Below, one piece after another: positions 12,152-26,400 of a stretch of 64,000 nucleotides of DNA. The position numbers were made by a program, and so were the translations under genes. This DNA is from Pycnopodia helianthoides (taxonomy: Eukaryota; Echinodermata; Asteroidea; Forcipulatida; Asteriidae), in assembly GCA_032158295.1 (NCBI GenBank), contig CM063243.1, positions 13,980,931 through 14,044,930 of the forward strand, written 5' to 3'. A model generated the notes under the pieces. It was not told the DNA's origin, did not search any database, and saw only the letters and a list, made by a program, of their open reading frames with translations. The stretch's first letter is position 1, and each line of letters starts with the position of its first letter.

Positions 12152-12643
12152 CAAAATAGGGAGACCGCCAACATAGGGCTCGATAGCTCAGTTGGTAGAG
12201 CGCAGGTACATTAATCCGGAGGTCGTTGGTTCAAATCCTGCTCTAGTCAATTTTTCTTTGTTCAACCTCAAACCATTTTGAAATTTACCCAGTCAGTTTC
12301 CCTTGTGGTTCATTGCTTGACATTTAAAACTAAAAAAAGTCGCATCCCCTCCAGGTGATCCCGTGGCTGCTGCTTCCCAGGTTGTATCGTAAACTTGGGT
12401 GTGATCCCTGGCTACACGGCAGTTAACAGTTGCATGGCTTCTGACTGGCACCCCGAACAAATATATTGACAAAATAGGGAGACCGCCAACATAGGGCTAG
12501 ATAGCTCACTTGGTAGAGCGCCGGTAATTAATCCAGAGGTCGTTGGTTCAAATCCCGCTCTTAGTCAATTTTTCTTTGTTCAACCCCAAACCATTTTGAA
12601 ATTTACCCAGTCAGTTTCCCTTGTGGTTCATTACTTGACATTT
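12152..12643 (+). mobile_element. Tandem pair of tRNA-like TIR-family elements
   Basis: Unit 1 (12152-12325) and unit 2 (12441-12643) each hold GGGAGACCGCCAACATAGGG, then a tRNA-like module. This has an A-box-like TAGCTCAGTTGG and a B-box-like GGTTCAAATCC, with GGCTAGA/TCTAGTC acceptor-like pairing in unit 2. A shared tail ends CCCAGTCAGTTTCCCTTG ... CTTGACATT. The pair is flanked by direct TCTATTAATC repeats (12143-12152 and 12645-12654). The modules are SINE or MITE parts, not functional tRNA genes: the anticodon arm does not fold well. Confidence 0.8.
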
Positions 12644-12721
12644 ATCTATTAATCTGGCAGAATCACAAGTGGAGAAAATCGACTTAACAATTAGACAGAC
12701 AAATAATCTCACAGATTATCT

Positions 12722-14385
12722 TTTATTCAAATGTGTTCCTCAATTTAAAAACAAACAAACAGAATAACCATTTAAATACAGAATTTGTGTACAAACATGT
12801 ATATTGGTATGCAATAAAAAAAATAATAATAATTATGGAATGCAAGAGAAGTGTTCAAGTTCTCAAAATCCACTGCATGGCTTCTTTAAAAAGAAGTGAT
12901 CTTTTAAATTGATTTTTTTTATTTTTACATTTTAGTGGCAAATTAAGGAGGCAGCTACAGGCAACCAAGGGTTGACCATTCCTTTTGGACAGCTGGTCCA
13001 AAGTTCAGCCAAATGAAGTAAAGTGGCAGTGAACTCACAACCAAAACAGTCGAACAGTTAACTTGGCTAGGTTTCAGGTTGAAGTTTAAATTGAAGGTTT
13101 GCAAGCAAGCCATTCTGAGTTATAGAAATAGCCTCAGTCGTTTAATGCCAATGAAACCGGATATACAGCCTGATGTGCCTTATTGGCTGGGGACAGACTT
13201 TACTTGTTTGCATCAGACTAATACACATGAACTATGTTTGCTCCTTTGCTAAAATGCCGATGGATCTTTCCAACAACAACAATCAAAAACAAAAACTGCT
13301 ACATGATGAACAAGATTAATACAACCCAAGGGATTTCTGTGGTATTTTAACCCCACCGTCATCCCATGTTCACTTTTCCTTGGGGAGAAAAAAAGCACAC
13401 TCAAGATGCTAGCCATGTGGGTTATTTGGCTCAACCCTACTCCCAAGCAGAGGTAGCTATTTCCGAGGAATTTTTTTTTTTTGTTCTAGGAGTTTGCAAG
13501 GGTTAGCAATTCAAGTGTGAAAAGGTCAAAGACATTTTCCCGGGAATCTCCAGTGTGAAAGGCGCTTATTAAGCGAGGTGGTAAACATTTGAACTATGAT
13601 TGGAGCAAAAATGTCCACAGTCTGCAAACTGACAAGTATGCAGCAGTGCTCAGCAATGATTCCATCTTCACATCCAAAGTTCTTGATACATAGAGGTTAG
13701 AGGTCACGAAACCAGCTCATAGATGACACAAAATTAAATTTTGTAGATTAGTATTTCCTCTATGGCAAATTTTCACAGCCAGGTGGTCACTGAAAGTAGC
13801 AAGGTGGGCTGCCTCACGTTTGATCCGTGTCCTGTTAACTGGTAACCAGTCAGCTGGTAGCCAGTTGGCTGGTAATATGTCACCTAGCACTTGGTGTGTT
13901 ACTGGTAACCAGTCAGCAAGTAGCCAGTTGGCTGGTTATATGTCACTTAGCACTTGGTGGGTTACTGGTAACCAGTCAGCTGGTGTAGCCAGTTGGCTGG
14001 TAATATGTCACCTAGCACTGGGTGGGTTACTGGTAACCAGTCAGCTGGTAGCCAGTTGGCTGGTAATATGTCACCTAGCACTTGGTGGGTTACTGGTAAC
14101 CAGTCAGCTGGTAGCCAGTTGGCTGGTAAAATGTCACCTAGCACTTGGTGGGTTACTGGTAATCAGTCAGCTGGTAGCCAGTTGGCTGGTAATATGTCAC
14201 CTATCACTGGTCGGGTTACTGGTAATCAGTCAGCTGGTAGCCAGTTGGCTGGTAATATGTCACCTAGCACTTGGTGGGTTACTGGTAATCAGTCAGCTGG
14301 TAGCCAGTTGGCTGGTAATATGTCACCTATCACTGGGTGGGTTACTGGTAATCAGTCAGCTGGTAGCCAGTTGGCTGGTAATATG
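12722..14385 (-). other. Probable 3' UTR of the coiled-coil gene
   Basis: After the TGA at 14388-14386 the transcript would run through eight to nine units of the 63-bp minisatellite and then about 1.1 kb of unique sequence. AATAAA hexamers on the minus strand lie at 12923-12918 and 12727-12722 and could mark the 3' end. The plus-strand open frames here, such as 13249-13446, are not coding-like. UTR status is inferred from position only. Confidence 0.35.
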
Positions 14386-14409
14386 TCACCTAGCACTTGG
14401 TGGGTTACT
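13841..14409. repeat. 63-bp minisatellite, about nine units
   Basis: Units start GGTAACCAGTCAGCTGGTAG at 13841, 13904, 13967, 14032, 14095 and every 63 bp to 14409. Most differ by a few bases (AACC/AATC, TAGCAC/TATCAC). Because 63 is a multiple of 3, long frames stay open (for example 13820-14503 on +). These give a 21-residue repeat and are not evidence of coding. GGTTACTGGTAACC is a near palindrome in each unit. Confidence 0.95.
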
Positions 14410-17400
14410 CTTATCTCGCTTGGCTTTCTTCACCTCTTCCTTCCACTTTGGTGTTTCTTTTTCCACCATCTCCCAATACTGCTCCTGTGGACACAACCAG
14501 TAAACAAAACTCTTATTAAAAATAGGTACTCAAAAAGAGGTAGTCCTTGGGGTTATTTACTAGTGTGTTCTCCCTGGTCATATGCTGCTTAAAGGTAGAG
14601 TCATAGATTGGTTTTTGTCATCGTTACACTTATTTAAAGGCAAAAACTATAAAGAGAGTTACACGTGAAAGTTTCAGCATATGATAATACAGTGTCTACT
14701 TGCTGAGTAAACAGCAAAAAACTGCTACTGTATTTTCACAAGAACATTGAATCCATCCATTTTTAGCGAGGTGACAATGCGTACCAACCACATCTCTGGG
14801 CGCAGCTTTCGCAAACGGACACCAACCAACAAAATCTGAGAAACAATTCATGCACGAATCGTTTCTCAGATTTCAAATGTCTTGGGGTGAATATTTCTCC
14901 AAACCATATTACTTCGAAGGGAATCCTTCTCAAAATAGTTAAAACTCTCAACAGCTGCAGTGCTTTTCACCAAGTAAGTTTTTACGGTCATTAATTTTAG
15001 GAGTATTTACCAATCTAAGACCTTTAACTCTTCCAAAGACCAGTCAAGTTCTCCCATAGCCTTATGTATACTCAGTAAAAAAGTTACAGATAAACACTTG
15101 AAATCGAGCAGGAAATTTCGTTTTTTTGTGTGTTTTTTTTTTTGGTAATCACATCTAAATTACGTTGTCAACCCTTAATCAGGTTGATGTAACCAAACCA
15201 AGGCTAAGAGGGAAAATAAGTCTGGTCCCCATTCTAATAATGAGAATCAGCATTCCTGTTTGCTTTGGCACGGAGGGAACACGACATCTGCAAAATACTA
15301 GACAATCCCCCTAATGTGGCTCATCTGTCATTTCTGTTTTCAGCTTGACCATAAAATAAATTTGCTTTGGAAATTTCTCTTGACAAGCAGCCTTTATAGA
15401 AATTCCATAGCAAGCTCTACTGCAGCGCATTTTCTTGTTCCCCCAACCCTCAGACCAACAAAGTAGTATCTGTTAATGGCTTCACTCCAAAAGGATGTCA
15501 GCGAACAAAATGAGATTGCAATCGATTAATCAGTAACAGAGTGTAAATGGTCCACGATATTATAATACAAAATCCTACAATGCAGACTAAGGTTCGATGC
15601 TTGGTTCTTGTAATGGCAAGGCGGGGCACCTTCTAAATGAGGCTAGAGTAACATTTCAAGGGCAGCAAGGGAATGACCACAGGGAAGGGAAGGGAAGGCA
15701 TTGCTTCCATGAAGTATCAGGCCTGCATGAAGGTGAAGCTCATTTTTGATGGTAAAGAATATTTGCATTTGTGTGTGAGTTTGCAGGGTTGGTTTTTTGT
15801 TTACTATGTTTTTGAGTTGTGCATTTTGTTTGCATCCCTCTTCCTATCTTGTCTTGGTTTCCAATTGCTTTAAAGCGGCTACTGAGGAATGTTTGAATCA
15901 GATTGCTGTTGTTTATCTTTCATGAAAGGAAATGTTTACAATGTGCCCGATTCTGTTTATGTAAAATTAATAATAATAAATGGTTAGGGGTACAATTTCA
16001 CATTGGTTTATTGGGGACAAAACTCATTCAAAGATAAACAGTTCTTCATGATATATCATTTAAAGGGGAACAATAACCCATAACATGTTAATTTTTAACT
16101 ACAAATTTTTTTTTTTTTTTATTTTCAAAATTTACACTTAAAATTATCATTATAGTCCGAAAATTGCTATCGAAACAGGATTTTAAAGCAGCAAATTTTT
16201 GATTGACCATTTTCCCTCCCAAATTGTAAAAACCATGCTCCGGATTTCACACATAAATCTCATTTTGCAAGGCTAAAAATTTATTATGAATGGATTCCAG
16301 TTATTTGTTAAAGGAACATTACAGAATTGGTAAGAAAAAAACTTGTAAAATATACTTTTTGATCACAGATTTACACAAAACTTACACGGTCTAGAGATGA
16401 TGATAGTAGAAATCATCCCTGAAATATTTCTGTCTGAAACGCCATATTTGATGAGAAATGAATAAACTATTTTCCGATTGGAGTTTATCGCTCAGTGAGC
16501 GTTTTATTCATTTGTTGAATCTGTATGATTTCATGCAAATGTGTAATCGGTTTTTCACTGTTTTTTTGACACAGATGGCCGATCGATCTCAAACTTCTAC
16601 AGGTTTGTCAGTTTATGTATATGGGGATTACATAAAGTGCTTACACTGCCAGCAACTATTTTGTTAGCAAAAACCAATTCTGTAATGTTCCTTTAACAGT
16701 ATAATGCACTTGTTGTGGTTATAAACACTGACCAAATTTCACGAAAAGACAATTAGTTTTAGGAACGAAGGATAAAGGAATCTAACCCCTCCTATTTTCA
16801 GCTGGGTTTGAGGAACAAAGAATTAAAAAATCGATCCCCTCCTCTTTCCAGCTGGTTTTGAGGAACAAGGGATAAAAAAATACACCCCTTGATTAAATTA
16901 TAACCACTCAATCCATTAATTGACTCATTTTTGGCAGCTTTCCCAATTAAAACAATGTGTGTATGTCTCTACGATGTTATGGTGCAAAACAATTTTGGAG
17001 TATAAAGTGGGGAAATTCGTTCTGCTAACAAAAGGGTATAATAATAAAAAATAATAATAGTGGCTTCTTATATAGCGCTCAAATCCGTCACTCAGTGATG
17101 CTCATGGCGCTCCAACATTATTGTATAATTTATCCTGCAAGGTATGTGGAGCTACATTTTTGAAGTGTGATACCTTTTTCCTCTACAAAGCACCATGTAA
17201 TGGTTTACAAGGTGCTGTGGCGCAATATGCAGCCAATCAAACCAGGAACACCGGGCGAACCCCTTCTCTTTACGATAAGTGCACTGGGTTATTTTACAAG
17301 ACAGGGGACCTACGGCTTTGCATTCCATCCGAAGGACGAAGCAATAATGGTTAAGTGCCTTGCTTAAGGACACGACCGGGACTCGAACCCACACTCTGCT

Positions 17401-20400
17401 GATCAGAAACACCAGAGCTTGAGTCCAGTGCTCTTATCCGCTCGGCCACGACACGCCACAAATGAATTTAAAGACTTAAAAATATTTCAAAAAGTGTACC
17501 GATTTCTTACTTCGTTCTTGCAGCACTATTTTATGGAGAAAAACAGCATGATTTTAACATAGTTAAAACAATTTCAAGAAAAGTTGCTATGTATTATCAA
17601 AAAAACAAGTGAAAATAAAAAATTGCAGTGAAAAATTTCAAACGGTTTCGGGTTGAACAAAGAAAAATTGACTAGAGCAGGATTTGAACCAACGACCTCC
17701 GAATTAACGTACCGGCACTCTACCAACTGAGCTATCTAGCCCTATGTTGGCGGTCTCCGTATTTTGTCAATATCTTTATTCGGGGTGCCTGCAGTCAGTT
17801 TCCCTTGTGGTTCATTACTTGACATTCAAAAATGAAACTGTTCAATTGAAACTAATTCTTCTACCTGTAATACATTATTTGGTATTTGGTATTTGCGTTT
17901 CCATGACTACCCCACCCTCCATTCTCCCCTCCCCTCCCCTCCCCAACTTCACCCTGCCCCTTCCCCTCCTTTGTATTTTTGTATTAACAGATTCACGCAC
18001 ACAAAGATTCTTGTCAGTTGATTGGTGGAACACGTGTCATACTATATTTTGCCATATATACCTTTACACCCAAATTTTGTCAATGATAATATAGTGGGGA
18101 AGATAAGGAAGATACTTGAATTGTGCCTTTGATGATACAAGCATGGAACCTAAATTTTTTCAAAGTGCAACTCTGCGATGGCCCTACAGCAAAATATCTT
18201 TCTCATGGCATAACTCTGGCTGTGTACTAAAATTCTATGCTTGTATTATCAAAGGCACATTACCATCACCCACCGACCTGCCACACTAAAGTTTGATATT
18301 AACAGCTTTTTATATGCCCCGCCCACAAATCCCTATCAATTGATTGGTTGGACGCGCGTCACATGTCATCCTTTACTCTGCCATTTATACTGCTGGCCGC
18401 GATAAAGGAACCCTATGTGAATAATTATGGGACAAGAAGACGCTTCACAGCGTCCTTTCCTTACTGATCATTCTCCACCCGTTTGTTTTCTCCGAACAAG
18501 GAAAGGACGTGTCTACACAGACAAGCTTTGTGTATACATTGAGTCATCCATGTTGTTTAGAAAGGGGCAATTGGAATATTCAGAGTGTTGGACGGACAAG
18601 TTTTTCGCGTCTATTTTGCGTTAACTGTGACAACATTTTTTAAATGACATCTCGGATCTATGTGTGGGTTACATGAAGCAAATATTGAAGGTGTTTCATT
18701 CGTGCATTGTAGCAGAATATAAATCACTTGGCTTTTCACCATTTCACTCGGCTTCATCTCCATTTAGTAGTTCAGACTTTCTCCCTGTGATTATATACAA
18801 TTGCAATGCACTCAAATGCATCCTATGTTTATATAATACTATCCAATAATAACAAGAACTATAGGCATATAAGGATCTATCGGTGCAGATGGTGTACATT
18901 GGTGTTTCTACTAAGCTGTCTTTGATTGTTTCATTTCTAAGAGAAACAACGTAACCAAAATAATGGCAAATGAAAAAACAAGGAAATAAATCTACAACCT
19001 TTTTTTTCAGATAAGAGACTATGTGTCTAAAACAATACAAGTTGGAAATTCGTAATATGGGTTTCCGGCCTGAAACATCCCTTACTATTAAAGAGACTAC
19101 CTTGGCATGGTTTGAGTGTTTGGATGTGTATCAAATTCTTGCCACTGACCATGCATGACAATCTTAGAAAGACTTTTTTACTTTAACTTCCACCAGTCCT
19201 ACCAACAAAATAGTTCAGGTTTCTCACGGAATGTCAGCGTTTTTAAAGAAATATCACAATTTTGTTATTAATTCATTGTCTTCATCCACAAATGAACACA
19301 AAATATTTGTTCCCCCTTTGTTTATGCGTTACAAATACTAATGTTAGCAAAATATTAACAATTGAAAAAATAGCTTCCATAAAACTATTCAGACAACAAA
19401 CTATTATTATAAATACTAATTAATAATATTCAACAGACTTACATTTTGCCTCTCCCACCAATCACCAAAGGTTATAATGTTTTTTTTCTGGCACATAAAT
19501 TATAACTAATTACAATGTTGAAATAATATTGAAAAAAGAGTTGAAATGAAACTGTTCAGTGACACGCAAATTGATGCTCTAGAAAATTAGGGAGGCAGAT
19601 TGGGGAAATTTATCGCAGAGTTTCACTCGGCAGTATCGATCGATGAGTGGGCTGTAAATGTGTTTTTGTTTGCATGAAATTCTGCACTGAATACAACAGA
19701 ACTGAAAGCAATTTGTTAATGGTTCATAGTTCCATTCTTTACTTTGGACTTTTATTCTGGAACAATACTATTCTTCTTCTTTTTAGTATTATAACTACAT
19801 ATTTCTGGTAATGAAACCAAGGGTGCTTCCTGAGTAAACTTAATCACTGTAAACTTGGAGGCCTTAGGAAACCTGTAAACAAGGGCGCTTGCTACGTGAA
19901 CAAGAAACACTGGGGTTAACCCTTACTCTTCCGCCCCCCGCCCCCACACGAAAAGTGTTCTAGGCTCAATTTCACAAAGCACTAAGATTCATCTTCAGAT
20001 GAGTTGTTAATTTCACCATGGTGATTTGTATTGTGACACCACACTTTGCTTAGCAGTTAAGATTGACACACAGTTAAGATCAATCTTAGTGCTTTGTGAA
20101 ATCGGCCCCTGTGATTCTTTTACATGCACTACCAATCCTAGAACACAAGACCTGAGGCTTAATGTCCCATCCGAAGAACAAAGCAATTACGAAAAAGTAT
20201 CGTGCCACGACCGCCCAGGACTCAGTTGCAAAACCAAGAGGGGGGGAAGGGGGGGGGGCTGCCGGAATTCGAACCCACACTCTGCTGATCAGAAACACCA
20301 GAGCTCCATTCCAGTGCTCTTAACCGCTGAAGCGAGGAATTATAAAAGGATGTGTGATTACCAATGGGAACTACGTGTACCCAATTAATTTCATCCAATA

Positions 20401-23400
20401 TCGTTGTAGTAATTAATCCCTGGATACTTTGAATGAGAGATGGTAACATGTAAGTCAGAAATCAATTCAAATATTTTACTCAGTAATTACTTCTTTCTCA
20501 AAAACTATGTTACTTCAGAGGGAGCCGTTTCTCACAATGTTTTATACTATCAACAGCTCTCCATTGCTCGTTACCAATAGTGTCCAGTGCCTTTAACAGA
20601 GATCCACCGGCCAAGTGCTAGTTGAAACACTTGAGGACCAGTCAGAATTCTCTCCTTGGGGTCTGGCTGGCAAGTTCAGTGTCGAAAAGCATCCTTATAA
20701 TTACATAAAATATGGACAAGTGAAAAAGCTTACAGACTAGTAAAATGACAAGCTAAGTGTTCCTGCTGACTCGTCACTGAACAAGTTAAGGGCAAACCCG
20801 ACTTGTTTGTCTCTTTGACACTCCATTTTTGTTCAACTGTTGATATCTTTCTGGTGATGAAACCAAACGATCCTCAGAAGCAACTAGAGGCCAAGGCCCA
20901 CAAAGGAGACATACCACTAAGCCAACTTGATCCGCTGCCATTCACATCCATAACTATGACTTCTATTGTCACTGTTTCTGTATATAAATAAGAAAATGAA
21001 ACCAGCTGAAACTTTCCCGGTTTTTATCTCTCAAATCTGGCCTTCGAGAAGAGTTTCATTCTTGAGCAGAGGAGCAATCTACACTGTCCTGCTTAGGGTT
21101 GGGAAGCACGTGGCTAAGTACAAGTACATCAAGTGCATGAACACGTTTCAGCAACAAAGATCATACAAATGCCAGGCGTAGTACAGGTTGACATGTGGCC
21201 TTGTAAATATGCATAAAGCATACATGACATTAGTGCTTGATATAACAGTAACGGAAGCTAGAGAGGATTGTGCAATCATCTTGTTAATGGCCCAGTGCAA
21301 CACAAAGGGAGCAGCAGAGGCCGTATCCAAATCAAGTGACTTCGGCTATGGATGTTGGCTGAAGTAATAATATTGAAGAATTACTCTTTTCAGCGATCCA
21401 GCCATAGCCAACACTGAAGCCGTCGAATCGGACACAGATTGTGTGTCCAAATACACACAGTAAAGTGCTCTATTACTCATTTATGCACAACTCTCATCTT
21501 CTCTCTGAACAAAGAAGATATCACATTAGCATTTATCTGTTTTTATACTGAGCAAACATTCGCAGCATTTGGCGTGTATCGTGGCCCAGGGGCCAAGTTC
21601 ACCCGACCCAAGCTCTAGTGTTGTCAGCAGCAGAGTGTGGGTTCGAATTCCGTTCATGACACTTGTGCCCTTGAGCAAAGCACTTAACCATAATTGCCTC
21701 GTAAAAAGTTGGGAAGGTAGTGCATTCTGCTCTACCAGCCAGGCTCTTAGTGGACGATACCCATGCCTACGTCCTTACCGACTGTGAAGGGGGTAACACT
21801 GTTTCAGCCCCAGGAATAGCTGGCAATGTGCCCCTGGTGACAGTTGTTTTGGGTCGACAGCCCAATTCAGTTCAGTGTAGCCCTCACCTTGAGTGGCCGT
21901 CCGGCCTTGTGAGTTAGGCATTATCTCAAATTTTTAATTTTTTTTTATCCAGTTGACATGTCAAAAAGTGTTCACTGAAGCATTCTTCTATTAGCTCGTT
22001 TTCACATTTATAGTTGAAAATAAGTGGCAGACGTGTTTGTATCGTAGCTTTTTTTTTTTTTTAACTTGAAGAGTTATTACATTTGCAAGAAATATCTGTC
22101 AGTTGTCAATGGAATTTCTCCGAAATTTAAATCAAAATGGAACAAGTATTCTGTACTTTGTGAATGACTTACTGTAACCAGTTAAATTATCGGTTGCTGT
22201 AAGACATTTTATTTAGTATCGTTGTTTATATGTCAATATAAGATTGATCAGAGAGCAACCAAATATTATTGCCCAGGATAAACAAAACGATTTAAAATAG
22301 AAAAAAAGGTTCGCTGCCAAAAAGTGTCTGCTGAGCGTGCACAATGGGCCTAGGACATTATTTGGCATGTATTGTCTGTATGGCGTCTGATTGGCAGCTC
22401 ATGTACAGCAAGGCACGCAATAGGATGCACACTTAAAGCAGACTATTTGGCAAGGCTCTGTACACAATGTGATGTCAATGGCGAATACCAATATGTCTAT
22501 AAAATCTGGTTGCTCTTGCCGATCAAGGGATCTTGTCAACATTTTTTTAATCATTTCCCTCTCCTAAGGGCTCGAATTTGGAGGGAAAGTCTGCAAGCCC
22601 GCTTGTTCTTGGTACTGGACCATAATTTTGTTTGCAAGACCAGAATCAAAATTGAAGAGGGGGGGGGGGAAGGTTGGTCGGGGAATAGATTTTTGTGGTG
22701 GCTGAAAGAATAATTTAATTATTTTTAGAAGGCTTTTGAAAAATTATGGAAGCTAGTTTAACAAATGTCTCGGTAGCCTGGTGGACTATTCAAGCAAAAA
22801 GGCCTGAATTGAAAAATATATACGACTGCTAGAGTTGTTTGGTTCTGAGTTTACTGGTCCGTCACTAAAAATCACTAGCCTCGGGTCTGCAGTCATGTGT
22901 ATATTTTGAGCCCCGACTCCTCTAATAAACCTTTTATAATAAATTCCAGCTCACCCTACTGGTATTTGTAAACTGAATCGAAACACAGTGGAAGGTTTCA
23001 GGAACAGGCTCTTGAACAAAGAGCTTAGTTTGCTTTGAAAGTGTGTACTTTGACCGGACACCTCTCCACATGGCACGAAACAAAGACACGCTGCCTTTAT
23101 ACCATTTTCATCAGAAACATGACTAATAGGTTGGACTGAAAAATTTCAAACAAATTTGTCATCCTAAGTGGGTGGGGTAATCATGTACAACAGGGGGGTG
23201 AGAACAATACATGGAATAGGAGGCTAATTTGTCATCCTAAGTGGGTGGGGTAATCATGTACAACAGAGGGTGTGAGAACAATACATGGAATAAGGAGGCT
23301 ATGTTTTTAACAATGAATCTGTCAAAGAGTAGTGAAGATATTGAAAGGCTATGGTTTTTAACAAGAACCCAACGATACATGAATTTTAAAAGAATAATAA

Positions 23401-26400
23401 ATGACACACACAATTTTAAATGCTTTAATTAATAATTTCAGAAATAATTTATAAATTTTCATCACTATCGGCGTCTCCGGCCCAAGTGGCCCTCGCCGCG
23501 AATTTCCACAGGAGACTGTGGGGACTAAGTCCACAGTACACAAGCCATGGGGGTTTCCATATAATACAAGCTGTTAAAGCAGAGAGAGAGACCCATGCAC
23601 CCAATGCTAGCCTATAAGGTATTGTACTTTGTGAGAGGCTGTGGTTGCATGGAAACGTATTGTTAACTTTGTGGCAGTCTGTGGTTGCACGGAACGTATT
23701 GTACTTTATGGCAGTCTGTGGTTGCATGGAACTATTGTACTTTGTGGCAGTCGGTGGTAGGAGGGTAAAACTTAACACGTTTCATAGAAGTGTTTCTAAG
23801 CTGAGACCCAACAATTTTTTTTTGTGCACAATTTACCATTAGTTTAGTTTGCTTTTATAATACAAATTTCATTTTTATTAACAAAAGGTGCCCCTTTTTT
23901 AAGGGTGTGCTCAACAAGGATGAAGATGAACGATATGTTTCAAGGAAAACAGTTAAGTTCACTAATTTGCACTTAAAGGCACTCTATCAAAAAGTTGGAG
24001 GATAATTTTTGCACAGTGTTTTTGACTGATTGAGCAAGTAAAATACATGTACCAAGTTAGATTCATGTATCATCAAGTGAGAAGTATCATCAAGTAAAGT
24101 AAGATAACATATCATCAAGTAAGATATATTGTCAAGTAAAGTACATGTAAGGTAATTTATCATCAAGTAAGATAAATCATCCAGTAGGATAATTATTACA
24201 AAGTGGCATCATCAAGTAAGATCATATACTACCAAGTAAAATATCAATCATCAAGTATTATATTTTATGTAAAACATATTTTATAATTTGGATTACTTCC
24301 ACTAAATGACAATCATTTGAAGTTGGAAAACTCAACGGTGTCGAATAATAGCCTTTTGTTTAAACTGCCTAGCCAGCTTTCAAATCAAAGTGGGCCCCTA
24401 TATGGGTTTATTTGGAAATAGATAAATACAATTTTATTACCATGAGAAGAAAAAAAAGCTGATGTTGTAACAGTTGCACCTCTCTGTATTATTGTGTGTC
24501 TATGCACCAGCCTTTTTTTATTGTTACTATTATTATTTTACAACTTGTAATAAATGTTGATATTTATCTAAAGGGGTCAAGTGCTTTCATTTGGCCATGA
24601 CCTAGTGAGAGTAATAAACACTCATTGAGAGAGACACAGAGAGCATGGTGTAACTTAGGATCTGGGGGAAGGGTGTGTACACTTGCTGTAGTCCGCAAAC
24701 ATTTTATTTAAAGACAATGGTTTACTTTATTTCCAACCATGTTTACAATAGTAAACCCTGAGAGGGAAACTCCTTACTTGGACTCTGATTGGACAAAACC
24801 AAATGTTAACCTTTGTCAAAAACAGCGGCCGGCAACAACGTACAAACAGGCTATTAAATCTGACCCGAGACCATGACGAAGACGTGAATTTCGAAAAGCA
24901 GCCAGACTATTCTAATTTGCATACGTATCCAAAATTTTGGGATATATGCAAATGATCCAATACCAGGGTGAGAGAGCGGTCAACCTGGTACGGCTCGACA
25001 CACCCTGGGGACGAGGTTGGCTTTGCACTTGTTTCATGACCGTTTTGTGTACATGTATCTCTAAGATGGTGATGGGATGATGTCAGATGCATTAGATCAA
25101 ATTTTCATAGGTTGGTTGTTACAAGTGTTTATTACAAACAGAGGATCGCAACAAATTTTCTCTTCCAAAAAAAAAATTATGTTCTATTCCTTCACAAGTT
25201 TAAAGACATTTGTTCCCCTAAATAGGGCCATGGAGGTGTATTTCTGTATGAATTTGAACGTAAATCAAACAACCGTGATAAGATCCAACTGGCAATCAAT
25301 GATCTGTTGTGTATGGATGAGATAATAGCCCCCTCTTGTGGCAGGCAGGTGCAATAGAGTTAGCCAAATGTGTCTAGGGTGTCTTTTGTGTAGTCCTCCG
25401 GGCTGTTGGTTAACCTGCCTTGATCCAACAGTAAAGCCTGTAAAAGGCAAAGCTCCAAACATATTCCTCACATTCCCTAAAAAGTGGCAGTAATCTACTG
25501 CTATGGTTAAACTTCAAGTTTGATACTTTTTTTCTTCAAAAATTACCAATCCTGTACTTTGGCATTAATCAGTCTGTTCACTTATTATGAGGCAATGGAC
25601 TTGAACTGTGTGCCAAACTTGTACTGTAAGCTCGTTAGTTAAATGGTTAAACTCACTTTAAGTGCAGTCAGTTGAAATGATGGCGGTCTTGCTGACTGGA
25701 TGCGAGCCTCTGTCTGACATTGAACTATTTCCTATTCAAAGATCAAAGTAATCAATAAATCTCATCAGTTCAGAAGTGCAGTTTAGAGTTTGATACAAGT
25801 CCCCACAGAACATGGTACCAGCAGGCCTATACATGTAGCAAGAATTCAGTTCTAGAGGAAGATTTTAAATGTGTTATGTGTGTGTTTTAGATCTTATTGA
25901 TGTTGATTTATTTTAATGAGTCTTCAGCCAAAATCTTTTCCACATTCAGCTGTTAGTTTCGGCAATCCTAGAGTCAGCATGTCAACTTTTCCCTATAAAT
26001 CTCAAGCTATTTCATTTTCACAGCTCTAAAAGGTCAGCTTCCAATTTCATTGCACTGGTTACCGTATAATTCTGTGCTTTTTGTGTCTTGTAAAGTGTGT
26101 GATTCTATGGGCTATAAGCACAAAATTACGTAAATTAATTAATTGTTATGTTGGCGTAACCCAACCATCCTAAAAAAACGACCGACCCTGGGTGTTTTTT
26201 TTTTTTAATCAAGGGAAGAATTTAAGAATTAAAATCTATAGAAATTAGTTATAAATACAATTGAAACCATTTCTGTCCATTTCTCATTGTTTTATGACGA
26301 TAGCGCACGTGGAACTTTTGAGTGCACAATGTTTTGCACAACGAGCATGCAGAAGATTGCGCAGGCCCGATACTAGTACGGAGATAGTTGCACATACACT

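Noticed and set aside
12177..12250. Apparent tRNA gene
   Set aside because: A-box and B-box-like words are present, but the anticodon arm does not fold well. The module repeats with the same flanks at other sites, so it is part of a mobile element.
13820..14592. Long plus-strand frames of 227 and 199 residues with 21-residue repeats
   Set aside because: They arise because the minisatellite period of 63 is divisible by 3. Several frames on both strands are open, and none has splice or start support.
20803..20991. Short coding-like frame
   Set aside because: No acceptor, donor or family support; it could be a processed fragment, but that cannot be shown.
24050..24260. CRISPR-like repeated words
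   Set aside because: Irregular spacing, degenerate short words and eukaryotic context. It is a decayed simple repeat.
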